This document shows, in pieces, positions 8,967 through 17,191 of a DNA stretch of 58,308 bases (position 1 is the stretch's first letter; every line of letters starts with the position of its first letter). Source of the stretch: Marichromatium bheemlicum (GTDB lineage: Bacteria > Pseudomonadota > Gammaproteobacteria > Chromatiales > Chromatiaceae); contig NZ_JAAXKX010000022.1 of the NCBI RefSeq assembly GCF_012276755.1, positions 1 to 58,308 of the forward strand, in the 5' to 3' direction. Both the position numbers and the translations under genes were made by a program. The notes below the pieces were generated by a model. The model made no database searches, was not told the DNA's origin, and saw only the letters and a program-made list of their open reading frames with translations.

Positions 8967-11900
8967 ATGGATATCGCCCGCGCCGCTATCGACAAGCCAG
9001 TCAACACCTGGCTGCTGATCCTCATCTGTCTGCTCGGGGGGCTCTGGGCCCTGTTCAGCCTGGGACGGTTGGAGGACCCCGAGTTCACCATCAAACGCGC
9101 GATCATCAGCACCAGCTATCCCGGGGCCTCCGCGCTCGAGGTCGAGCAGGAGGTGACCGATCAGCTCGAGATCGCGCTCCAACGCCTGCCCCAGATCAAG
9201 GAGATCCGCTCGCGCTCCGAGCCGGGGCGCTCGCTGATCGATATCGAGATCTTCGAGCACTACGACTCCAGCCAACTCCCCCAGGTCTGGGACGAGGTAC
9301 GGCGCAAGGTCGGCGACGCCACCGCTGCCCTGCCTCCAGGGGCGGGGACGCCCTACGTCAACGACGACTTCGGAGATGTCTACGGGCTCTATTACGCGCT
9401 CAGTGCGCCCGGCTACAGCCAGGCCGAGCTGCGCGACTTCGCCCGCACCCTGCGCCAGGAACTGCTGCGGATACCGGGCGTGGCCAAGGTGGCGATCAGC
9501 GGGCTGCGCGCCGAGCGCATCTTCGTCGAGCCGCCGCAGTCAGTACTCACCCAACTCGGCATCGCCCCGACCCAGATCGTCAACGCCATCTCGGTGCAGA
9601 ACGCGGTGGTCGACAGCGGCGCGCTGCGGGTCGGCGATCGCTCGGTACGACTCGCCCCCTCCGGCACCTTCGATTCGGTCGCGCGCATCGAGGCGCTGCC
9701 GCTCGGCGGCCCCGGGGCGCGCAGCGAGCACGCCAGCCTGCGGCTCGGCGACATCGCCCGGGTGAGCCGTGGCGAGGAGGAGATCCCGACCCTACTGGTG
9801 CGCCACAACGGTCGCCCGGCGGTGGCCATCGGCGTCTCGGCGCAGAGCGGCACCAACATCGTCGAGGTCGGCGCGGCGGTCGAGACGCACATCCGCACGC
9901 TGCTCGAGACCCTGCCGCTCGGCGTCACCATCGACCCGATCTATCAGCAGCACCGAGTGGTCGACGAGGCGGTCAACGGTTTTCTCGTCAACCTCGCCAG
10001 CTCGGTGGCGATCGTCATCCTGGTGCTCTGTCTAGCGATGGGCTGGCGCGGCGGGCTGGTGGTCGGCGGGGTGCTGCTGCTCACCGTGCTCGGCACCCTG
10101 CTGCTGATGAAGATCGGCGGCATCACCATGCAGCGCGTCTCGCTCGGCGCGCTGATCATCGCCATGGGCATGCTGGTCGACAACGCCATCGTCATCGCCG
10201 AGGGGATGATGGTGCGGATGCGGCGTGGGCTGGGGGCGCTGGAGGCGGCGCAGCAGATCACCAACCAGACCAAGTGGCCGCTGCTGGCAGCGACGGTGAT
10301 CGGCATCCTCGCCTTCTCCGGGATCGGGCTATCGAACGACTCGACCGGCGAGTACACCTTCTCACTGTTCGCGGTGATCGCCATCTCGCTGCTGCTGAGC
10401 TGGGTGCTGGCGGTGACCGTAGCCCCGCTGTTCGGCAGCTATCTGTTCCGTAGCGCCGCCGAGCGCCGCGACGAGGAGGAGGCCGGCGGCGTCCTGCTCG
10501 GCGGTTATCGCGGTCTGGTGCACCTGGCGCTGCGCCACCGGCTGAGCACGGTGGCGATGCTGGTCGGCTCGACCCTGGCGGCGGTGATCGGCTTCGGCGC
10601 CGTGCCCCAGTCCTTCTTCCCCGACAGCGCCACGCCGCTCTTCTATGTCGACGTGTGGCACGAACAGGGCACCGACATCCGCGCCACCGCCGCCGACATG
10701 GCCGAACTCGGCAACGCGCTCAGCCAGCTCGACGGGGTCACGGACGTCACCACCTTCAGCGGCTCGGGCGCCGACCGGCTGATGCTGGTCTATGCCCCGG
10801 AGCTACCCAACAGCGCCTATGGCCAGTGCATCGTGCGCGTCACCGACGCCGCGCGCATCCCCGAGATCGCCGCGCGCGTGCGCCAGTGGCTCAGCGAGCA
10901 CCAGCCCCAGGTCAAGGGTTGGACCACCCGCATCCGCCTCGGCCCCGGTGGCGGCGCCAAGATCGAGGCGCGCTTCTCCGGCCCCGACAATGCCACCCTG
11001 CGCGCGCTCGCCGCCGAGGCCGAGCACATCTTCCGTGACCACGGCCTGATCAACGTGCGCCACGACTGGCGCCAGTACCGCCCGCTGATTGTCCCGCGCC
11101 TAGCCGAGGAGCGCGCCACCGCCGCCGGGGTGAGCCGCGCCGACATCGCCGACGCCCTGGCGATGGTCGCCGAGGGGCGCACCGTCGGGCTCTATCGCGA
11201 GGGCGACCGGCTGATCCCGATCGTGATGCGCGCCCCCGATGACGAGCGCAACGGCAACACCGACCTGCGCGACCGCCGCGTCTGGTCGACCACCGCCGGT
11301 GCCTACATCCCCATGACCGAGGTCATCGATCGCTTCGAGACCGGCACCGAGGACGGGCTGATCCGCCGGCTCGACAAGGCGCGCACCATCACCGCCCAGG
11401 CCGACCCCGCCTACGGCGCCAATACCGACGCGGCGCTCGCGCAGGTGCGCGGCGCGGTCGAGGCGATCGCGCTACCGCCGGGCTATCGGCTCGAATGGGG
11501 CGGCGAGTACGAGGACTCCAGCGACGCCGAGGCCGCGCTCGCGCACAGCGTCCCGCTCGGCTTCCTGGCGATGGTGCTGATCACCGTGGCGCTGTTCGGC
11601 CGGGTGCGCCAGCCGCTGATCATCTGGCTATGCGTGCCGATGGCGATCACCGGCGTCACCGCCGCGCTGCTCGCCACCGGACAGTCGTTCGGCTTCATGG
11701 CCCTGCTCGGCTTCCTCAGCCTCTCGGGCATGCTGATCAAGAACGCCATCGTCCTGGTCGACGAGATCGACCTGCGTATCGCCGACGGCCACCACCGCCA
11801 CGACGCCATCGTCGCTGCCAGCGTCAGCCGTTTCACCCCGGTGATGCTCGCCGCCGGCACCACCATCCTCGGCATGATCCCGCTGCTCTTCGACGTCTTC

Positions 11901-12017
11901 TTCGCCTCCATGGCCGTCACCATCATGGGCGGACTGGCCTTCGCCACCGCCCTCACCCTGATCGCGGTGCCGGTGTTCTATGCCGGGTTCTTCAAGGTGC
12001 GGGAGGATGAGGGGTGA
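8967..12017 (+). CDS. RND family efflux permease
   Basis: A 1016-residue inner-membrane proton-driven pump of the AcrB/HAE type, full length, with the internal duplication of the family (two sets of membrane helices and periplasmic loops). The TM4 motif reads GMLVDNAIVIAEG: the first proton-relay Asp is present while the second position (Asp in AcrB) is Asn. Its start (MDIARAAIDKP) and the ending IAVPVFYAGFFKVREDEG are typical. It follows the adaptor gene by 18 bases. The substrate is unknown; families with the VDN motif include general multidrug pumps. Confidence 0.94.
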   Translation: MDIARAAIDKPVNTWLLILICLLGGLWALFSLGRLEDPEFTIKRAIISTSYPGASALEVEQEVTDQLEIALQRLPQIKEIRSRSEPGRSLIDIEIFEHYDSSQLPQVWDEVRRKVGDATAALPPGAGTPYVNDDFGDVYGLYYALSAPGYSQAELRDFARTLRQELLRIPGVAKVAISGLRAERIFVEPPQSVLTQLGIAPTQIVNAISVQNAVVDSGALRVGDRSVRLAPSGTFDSVARIEALPLGGPGARSEHASLRLGDIARVSRGEEEIPTLLVRHNGRPAVAIGVSAQSGTNIVEVGAAVETHIRTLLETLPLGVTIDPIYQQHRVVDEAVNGFLVNLASSVAIVILVLCLAMGWRGGLVVGGVLLLTVLGTLLLMKIGGITMQRVSLGALIIAMGMLVDNAIVIAEGMMVRMRRGLGALEAAQQITNQTKWPLLAATVIGILAFSGIGLSNDSTGEYTFSLFAVIAISLLLSWVLAVTVAPLFGSYLFRSAAERRDEEEAGGVLLGGYRGLVHLALRHRLSTVAMLVGSTLAAVIGFGAVPQSFFPDSATPLFYVDVWHEQGTDIRATAADMAELGNALSQLDGVTDVTTFSGSGADRLMLVYAPELPNSAYGQCIVRVTDAARIPEIAARVRQWLSEHQPQVKGWTTRIRLGPGGGAKIEARFSGPDNATLRALAAEAEHIFRDHGLINVRHDWRQYRPLIVPRLAEERATAAGVSRADIADALAMVAEGRTVGLYREGDRLIPIVMRAPDDERNGNTDLRDRRVWSTTAGAYIPMTEVIDRFETGTEDGLIRRLDKARTITAQADPAYGANTDAALAQVRGAVEAIALPPGYRLEWGGEYEDSSDAEAALAHSVPLGFLAMVLITVALFGRVRQPLIIWLCVPMAITGVTAALLATGQSFGFMALLGFLSLSGMLIKNAIVLVDEIDLRIADGHHRHDAIVAASVSRFTPVMLAAGTTILGMIPLLFDVFFASMAVTIMGGLAFATALTLIAVPVFYAGFFKVREDEG

Positions 12018-12078
12018 GAGGTGAACTGCGACAGTCGCCAGCCACTCCGTCGATCCGACGAGGCTGTGTCGAGTGAGT

Positions 12079-12124
12079 ATGACCAGGATCACGCAACTGG
12101 GGCATAATGACGTTTTGGAAACGT
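12079..12124 (+). promoter_or_regulatory. candidate promoter and palindrome before the R-M cassette
   Basis: ATGACC (weak -35) and CATAAT at 12103-12108 (-10) are 18 bases apart. Directly after lies a perfect inverted repeat ACGTTT-TGG-AAACGT (12110-12124), a plausible binding site for control of the methyltransferase gene. No controller (C) gene is present in the cassette. Confidence 0.4.
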
Positions 12125-12143
12125 ACGACCCTTGATCGACACC

Positions 12144-13328
12144 ATGAACGTAGCCGGCCTGTTCAGCGGCATCGGTGGCTTGGAACTCCCCTTCGAGGCT
12201 CACGGTGCGAATACCGTTTTGCTGTGCGACGCATGGGACTCGTCCCGTAGCGTCCTGTCGGCACACTTCCCCGACGTCAGATTGAGCGACGACGTCCGCG
12301 AACTCGACGAACTCCCGGACGGGGTCGACATCGTCACCGCCGGTTTCCCCTGCACCGACCTCTCCCAGGCAGGGCGCATGGCCGGCATCCGTGGCGAGGA
12401 GTCCGGGCTGGTCGAACACGTCTTCCGGTTGCTGCGCGCACGCGAGGTCGAGTGGTTGGTGCTGGAGAACGTGCGCAACATGTTGGTACTCGACGGCGGG
12501 CGGGCGATGTCCTACCTGGTCTCGGAGCTGGAGGCCCTGGGTTTCCGCTGGGCCTACCGGTTGGTCGATTCGCGCTTCACCGGCGTACCGCAGCGACGCC
12601 ACCGTGTCCTGCTCGTCGCTTCACGCCATCACGACCCACGTACCGTCCTCTTCGCCGACGAACACGGCGAACCGGGATCCTCGATCTTCCGTGACGACGC
12701 GTTCGGGTTCTACTGGACCGAGGGCCTGACCGGACTCGGCTGGGCACAGGACGCAGTACCACCCTTGAAGGGGGGGTCCGGACTCGGTATCCCCTCACCG
12801 CCGGCGGTCTGGGTACCGGGGGCCGACACTGGGCGACGACTGGTGACACCATGCATCGAGGACGCCGAGGCGCTACAAGGGTTCGAGCGCGGCTGGACGG
12901 CTCCGGCACAACTCGACCGACGCGGTAAGAGCGCACGCTGGAAACTGGTCGGCAACGCGGTGACGGTAGGCGTCGCCGAGTGGTTGATCGGTCGCCTGCA
13001 CCGACCTGGTGAGGTCGTCGTCCCGCACCGCCGGCTCAATACACCCGGACGTTGGCCCCATGCGGCCTACGGCACCGCCGGGGAGGTTTGGAAATTCGAG
13101 GCCAGTTCCTGGCCGATCCGACGCGAGTACCGACACCTGCTCGACCTACTCACCCAGGATGCAGCCAATCCGTTGTCACAACGCGCGAGCGCGGGGTTCC
13201 TGTCTCGGGTCAAACGCTCACGACTCAGGTTCGTCCCGGAATTCCTTGCCGACCTCGAGCAACACGTCGAATACATGGCATCGGGGGACACCCACCACGG
13301 AAAAAAGAGGCGTATCGCCGCGGCATGA
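12144..13328 (+). CDS. DNA (cytosine-5) methyltransferase
   Basis: A 394-residue C5 DNA methyltransferase. Motif I (GLFSGIGGLELPF, SAM binding), motif IV with the catalytic Cys (GFPCTDLSQAGR), motif VI (ENV), motif VIII (QRRHRVL) and motif X (LVGNAVTVGVAEWL) are all present. The target-recognition part between VIII and X is short, and about 90 residues follow motif X. I use the ATG before NVAGLF; a TTG 12 bases upstream is an alternative. The stop overlaps the next start (ATGA). It should protect host DNA from the enzyme encoded next. Codon use (many CGT, GTA, ACC runs, less extreme GC) differs from the flanking genes, suggesting recent acquisition. Confidence 0.95.
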   Translation: MNVAGLFSGIGGLELPFEAHGANTVLLCDAWDSSRSVLSAHFPDVRLSDDVRELDELPDGVDIVTAGFPCTDLSQAGRMAGIRGEESGLVEHVFRLLRAREVEWLVLENVRNMLVLDGGRAMSYLVSELEALGFRWAYRLVDSRFTGVPQRRHRVLLVASRHHDPRTVLFADEHGEPGSSIFRDDAFGFYWTEGLTGLGWAQDAVPPLKGGSGLGIPSPPAVWVPGADTGRRLVTPCIEDAEALQGFERGWTAPAQLDRRGKSARWKLVGNAVTVGVAEWLIGRLHRPGEVVVPHRRLNTPGRWPHAAYGTAGEVWKFEASSWPIRREYRHLLDLLTQDAANPLSQRASAGFLSRVKRSRLRFVPEFLADLEQHVEYMASGDTHHGKKRRIAAA

Positions 13329-14137
13329 GCACGAACCGGACGGAGACCGAGATGACCATGCGCTGGGCAGACCTCGAGCCCGATCCACGCATTGCCGATG
13401 CACTCCGACAAGCAGGGGCTCGACCCGAGGGCGGCGACCAGAACCAGAAACGCGGCTGGAGCGAGCGTTTCGCCAATGCATGCGCCGTGGCCATCGCCAG
13501 GACGATCGCAGAAGCGAGGGAACTGCGCGGTAAGACCGTACGCCCCGTCGATCCCGATCAAGGCGTCGAGCCGCTCGTCCCTCTGGGCTCCGGCGTCAGC
13601 AAACGGATCGACGTCACGGTCACCGACCCGTTGCTCGGTCTGGAGATCGGGGTCTCCCTCAAGGGACTCAATTTCCGCGACGGCCGCAGTGGCAACTACG
13701 ACAAAAACCTGACCGGTCGTCTCTACGAGCTCGGCGACGAGGTACGGGTGGTCCACGAACACCTACCACATGCATTCATGGCGGGTGTGTTCTTCCTTCC
13801 GCTCGGGGCAGTGGACGACAAGCAGAACGGCAACTCATCCTTCGCCAACGCCGTGTACAAACTCGCACGCAGGACCGGACGGATCGACCCATCGCTGGCG
13901 CACCACGCACCGCGCTGCGACATCGCATTCGTCGCGCTCTACACCACCGGGAGCGAACCCGAAGGGTTCCCGCCCGGGCTCGTGCGCTTCCTCGACGTCA
14001 CCGAGCAGGCCCCTCCTCGCCGTGGGCGTCCACGCGTCCACACCACACTGTCCTTGCAGGAAGCGGTCGAACGCATCGTCGCCCGAGCCACCGTCCAGGA
14101 CGACGTCCTCTGGGCCGACCCCGAACCCAACGAATGA
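13325..14137 (+). CDS. putative type II restriction endonuclease
   Basis: A 270-residue protein coupled to the methyltransferase by ATGA overlap and followed by vsr. I recognise a conserved core (KRIDVTVTDPLLGLEIGVSLKG, split here as DVTV...EIGVSLKG, then NYDKNLTGRLYELGDEV) that fits a PD-(D/E)XK-type nuclease fold: an Asp strand, then an acidic residue and Lys on the next strand. Its place between a C5 methyltransferase and Vsr is the main reason to call it the restriction enzyme. Recognition sequence cannot be read. A role as an accessory protein of the cassette is the alternative. Confidence 0.72.
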   Translation: MSTNRTETEMTMRWADLEPDPRIADALRQAGARPEGGDQNQKRGWSERFANACAVAIARTIAEARELRGKTVRPVDPDQGVEPLVPLGSGVSKRIDVTVTDPLLGLEIGVSLKGLNFRDGRSGNYDKNLTGRLYELGDEVRVVHEHLPHAFMAGVFFLPLGAVDDKQNGNSSFANAVYKLARRTGRIDPSLAHHAPRCDIAFVALYTTGSEPEGFPPGLVRFLDVTEQAPPRRGRPRVHTTLSLQEAVERIVARATVQDDVLWADPEPNE

Positions 14138-14153
14138 CCCCGCCCGACACACC

Positions 14154-14603
14154 TTGAACGAAAGGTCTCGCACCACACACCCGTCATCGGCGACTCGCGC
14201 CCGGATGCGGGCACAGAAGCGCAAGGACACAGCCCCTGAACTCGCCATCCGCCGCGAACTCCACCGGCTCGGCTGCGGTTACCGGGTCGACTACCCGATC
14301 CCCGTCTCCAGGCGCCGGGCCGACATCGCCTTCCCGAGATGCAGGATCGCGGTCTTCGTCGACGGCTGCTTCTGGCACGCCTGTCCGCTCCACGGCACAG
14401 TGCCGAAACACAATCGCACCTGGTGGGAGAACAAGTTACGCACCAATGTCGCCCGCGACCGTGACACCGACCAGCGGTTACATGAAGCAGGATGGACGGT
14501 CATCCGCGTCTGGGAGCACGAGGACCCTGTTGCCGCCGCTCGCGCGATCGCCGAGATCTACGGCGACCTCCGCGCTCGTCAAGCCACCCCCTCCCCCCAA
14601 TGA
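14154..14603 (+). CDS. vsr: very short patch repair endonuclease Vsr
   Basis: A Vsr-type nickase that repairs T:G mismatches left by deamination of 5-methylcytosine. Visible: KRKDTAPELAIRRELHRLG, the catalytic RADIAF Asp, VFVDGCFWHACPLHG with the His/Cys pattern, and WWENKLRTNVARDRD, all hallmarks. The two candidate starts in frame are TTG at 14154 and ATG at 14205; I chose TTG because relatives have a short Ser/Arg-rich lead before the RMRxQ segment, but ATG is possible. Its last 25 bases overlap, tail to tail, the 3' end of the crotonase gene on the other strand. Confidence 0.9.
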   Translation: MNERSRTTHPSSATRARMRAQKRKDTAPELAIRRELHRLGCGYRVDYPIPVSRRRADIAFPRCRIAVFVDGCFWHACPLHGTVPKHNRTWWENKLRTNVARDRDTDQRLHEAGWTVIRVWEHEDPVAAARAIAEIYGDLRARQATPSPQ

Positions 14604-15340
14604 CACAACCCCTGCAACACCGCACTCATCTCCAGCACCTGTTCCAGGCTCCCGACCTGCCCCAGCCGCATCAGCCGCTTGGCATAACGCAGTGCCTGCG
14701 GGGACTTGGCGGCGATTGTTGAGGCCATTTCGTGGACGCGTGCGGTGAGTGCGTCGGGATCGACGACGTCGAGGACGAGGCCGAGGCGGTGGGCCTCGGC
14801 GGCGTCGATGACGCGGCCGGTGACGGTGAGGGCGAAGGCGGCCTGGTAGCCGATCTGGCGTTGCAGGAACCAGGCGCCGCCGTCGCCGGGGATGAGGCCG
14901 AGGTCGATGAAGGTCTCGCCGAAGCGCGCGCGGGTGGAGGCGATGCGCAGGTCGGCCATGCAGGCGAGGTCGCAGCCGGCGCCGATCGCCGGGCCGTCGA
15001 CGGCGGCGATGACCGGCACCTCGCAGCGGTAGAGGGCGCGGGGGATGCGCTGGATGCCGTGGCGGTAGCGGCGTTCGAGTTCGGCGGCGTCGCCGGCGAA
15101 GTCGCCGCGGCGCGCGGCCATGTCCTTGATGTTGCCGCCGGCGCTGAAGGCCGCGCCCTCGGCGGCGATCACCAGCACCGAGACCGCCTCGCAGGCGTTG
15201 ACCCAGTCGACGGTGGCGACGATGTCGTCGATCAGGGCGGTGCCGGTGAGGGCGTTGCGCACGTCGTCGCGCGCGAGGGTGAGGGTGGCGACCCGGTCGG
15301 CGAGACCGAGCCGGGCATCGGTGAGGTCGGGCGGGTTCAT
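14579..15340 (-). CDS. enoyl-CoA hydratase/isomerase (crotonase), C-terminus probably clipped
   Basis: A 253-residue crotonase-fold protein. The CoA/oxyanion-hole segments are clear: AFSAGGNIKDMA and VDGPAIGAGCDLACMADLRI, plus the Glu-bearing FIDLGLIPGDGG. The ATG used (NPPDL) has GGAAGG upstream. Relatives end with a further 20 or so residues of the type TADHREAV...FLEKRTPxF after LQGLxH; here the protein ends LQGLCHWGEGVA, and the last six codons lie inside the vsr cassette edge. The catalytic residues are unaffected, but the C-terminal helix that packs on the trimer partner is missing. It is the last gene of the Liv/ligase operon and likely acts on the same acyl-CoA. Confidence 0.85.
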   Translation of the reverse strand: MNPPDLTDARLGLADRVATLTLARDDVRNALTGTALIDDIVATVDWVNACEAVSVLVIAAEGAAFSAGGNIKDMAARRGDFAGDAAELERRYRHGIQRIPRALYRCEVPVIAAVDGPAIGAGCDLACMADLRIASTRARFGETFIDLGLIPGDGGAWFLQRQIGYQAAFALTVTGRVIDAAEAHRLGLVLDVVDPDALTARVHEMASTIAAKSPQALRYAKRLMRLGQVGSLEQVLEMSAVLQGLCHWGEGVA

Positions 15341-15361
15341 CGCGGGGCCTTCCATGACGGG

Positions 15362-15385
15362 GCGCCCCGACGGGCGTCGGGGCGC
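15362..15385. terminator. perfect 10-bp hairpin between usp and crotonase genes
   Basis: GCGCCCCGAC, loop GGGC, then the exact complement. It lies between two minus-strand genes and lacks a T-run, so it may give partial termination or mark an mRNA processing point. Confidence 0.4.
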
Positions 15386-15401
15386 TTGCGGGGATTGCGG
15401 A

Positions 15402-16211
15402 TCAGTCGCCGGCCGGTTGCATCACCAGCACCGGGGAGCGCGCGGCGAGCAGCACCTCGCGGGCGAAGCTGCCGAGACGCATGCGTTGCAGCCCGGTGCG
15501 ACCGTGGGTGGTCATGGCGATCACCGCGCCCTTGATCAGCGCCGCGTACTCGACCACCGCGCGGCTCACGTCGGTGCCGTGGAGCACGTCCCAGTTGGCG
15601 CTGACGCCGTAACGCTCGGGCAGGTGGTCGGCGACGCGCCGCAGATAGACCCACTCGCCGGCGTCGGCGCCCTGGCCGAAGCTCGGCTTGAGCACCTGGA
15701 TCAGCCGCAGCTCGGCGCCGATGGCGCGGGCGAAGGCGACCGCCTCGGGGAGCATCGCCTCGGACAGCGCCGAGCCGTCGAGACACACCAGCAGGCTGCG
15801 GATCGGCCCGCTCCAGGCGTCGTCGAGGTGCGGACCGGTGAGCAGGATCGGGCGGTGGGTCTGGCGCAGCAGCTCGCTGGCGACGCTGCCGAGCACCGCC
15901 TCGCCGACCACGCCGCGGGCGTGGGTCGACATCACCACCGGGTGATCAGGGCTGGTCGCGCCGATGCGCTCGATCAGCCCGTCGGTGGCGACCTCGTGGA
16001 CGCCGACCTCGACCTCGGCGTCGTTGAGCCCGCGCGCGGCGAGCAGGCTCTCGAGCAGGGCGCGGCGCTCGGCGGTCTCGCTCTCGCGGGTGACCACCGA
16101 GAGCAACCGCGCCCGGGCGCCGAGCTGGCCGGCCAGCGACAGCCCCGGACGCAGCGCGCCCTGGGAGACGGTGGAGGCATCCACCGGGATGGTGACGACA
16201 GCAGTGGACAT
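15402..16211 (-). CDS. tandem-domain universal stress protein
   Basis: A 269-residue protein made of two UspA domains. The C-terminal domain keeps most of the ATP-binding loop (TTHGRTGLQRMRLGS, GlyX9GlySer pattern) though the first Gly is Thr; the N-terminal domain has STHARGVVGEAVLGS, where two of the loop glycines are replaced, so only one domain may bind nucleotide. Usp proteins modulate stress survival or partner enzymes. Gene position between livF and the crotonase in a same-strand series suggests co-expression with the import operon. Confidence 0.9.
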   Translation of the reverse strand: MSTAVVTIPVDASTVSQGALRPGLSLAGQLGARARLLSVVTRESETAERRALLESLLAARGLNDAEVEVGVHEVATDGLIERIGATSPDHPVVMSTHARGVVGEAVLGSVASELLRQTHRPILLTGPHLDDAWSGPIRSLLVCLDGSALSEAMLPEAVAFARAIGAELRLIQVLKPSFGQGADAGEWVYLRRVADHLPERYGVSANWDVLHGTDVSRAVVEYAALIKGAVIAMTTHGRTGLQRMRLGSFAREVLLAARSPVLVMQPAGD

Positions 16212-16234
16212 GACGGACTCCTTGCCGCGTCGGC

Positions 16235-17068
16235 TCAGGCGAGCCAGCGCTTGCGGCGGCGATAGTGTTTGACGTTGAGATAGTCGACCTGGTCGGCACC
16301 GCCGAGATAGAACTCCTGCACGTCGGGGTTCTCGCGCAGCACCGCCGCCTCGCCGCTCATCACCACCTGCCCGTTCTCGAGCAGATAGGCGTGATCGACC
16401 ACCTCCAGCGCGGCGGCGGCGTTCTGCTCGACGAGCAGCACGCCGACCCCCTGCTCGCGGTTGATCTCGCCGATGATGGCGAAGATCTCCTGCACCAGCA
16501 GCGGCGAGAGCCCGAGGCTCGGCTCGTCGAGCATGATCAGCTCGGGCTCGGTCATCAGCGCGCGCCCGATGGCGAGCATCTGCTGCTCGCCGCCGGAGAG
16601 ATAGCCCGCCTTGGTGCGGGCGCGCTCGCCGAGCCGGGGGAAGTAGGTCAACACCCGCTCGCGCAGCTCCTGGTAGCGCTTGCGGCTGCCGCGCAGCGGG
16701 TAGGCGGCGAGCAGGTTGGCCTCGGGGGTGAGGTGCTCGAAGATGCGCCGCCCCTCGAGCACGTGCACCAGCCCGCTGGCGACCCGCGCCGGCGGCGCCA
16801 GCGCCAGCATGTCGGCGCCCTGGAAGCGGATCTCACCGCGCGTAACCAGCCCGCGCTCGGGCGCGAGCAGGCCGCTGACGGCCTTGAGCGTGGTGCTCTT
16901 GCCGGCGCCGTTGCCACCGAGCAGGGCGACCATCTGGCCCTTGCCGATGCGCAGCGACACCCCCTTGATCGCTAGGAACACCCGGTCGTAGACCACCTCG
17001 ACGTTGCTCAGCTCGAGCAGCGGCGGCGTCACCGGCAGCGACGCGACGCGATTGGCTGCTGTCTCCAT
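16235..17068 (-). CDS. livF: ABC transporter ATPase, LivF type
   Basis: A protein of 277 residues with Walker A (GGNGAGKST), signature (LSGGEQQMLAIGRAL) and Walker B (LIMLDEPSLGLSP), matching LivF of branched-chain amino acid-type importers. It would pair with the LivG ATPase encoded 5 genes upstream to drive LivH/LivM. A C-terminal extension (YLNVKHYRRRKRWLA) is present, as in LivF proteins from CoA-ligase-linked clusters. The substrate may be a branched-chain or aromatic acid rather than an amino acid, judged from the two ligase genes in the operon; that is inference. Confidence 0.93.
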   Translation of the reverse strand: METAANRVASLPVTPPLLELSNVEVVYDRVFLAIKGVSLRIGKGQMVALLGGNGAGKSTTLKAVSGLLAPERGLVTRGEIRFQGADMLALAPPARVASGLVHVLEGRRIFEHLTPEANLLAAYPLRGSRKRYQELRERVLTYFPRLGERARTKAGYLSGGEQQMLAIGRALMTEPELIMLDEPSLGLSPLLVQEIFAIIGEINREQGVGVLLVEQNAAAALEVVDHAYLLENGQVVMSGEAAVLRENPDVQEFYLGGADQVDYLNVKHYRRRKRWLA

Positions 17069-17191
17069 GAAGACCCTCGCTCTCTCCTTGGTCGACCGGA
17101 CAGGCCGGTCGGGTTCGATCGGCGCCGACGACGCGCGCCGGCCCCCTCGCGCACGGTCGCGGACGGGGCGCCCGGCCCCGCCCGCGCCGAC

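Noticed and set aside
12018-12131. Search for the lost crotonase 3' piece at the left edge of the R-M cassette
   Set aside because: The reverse-strand translation of this stretch does not contain the expected DHREAV or FLEKRTP-type residues, so a clean insertion with both halves retained is not supported.
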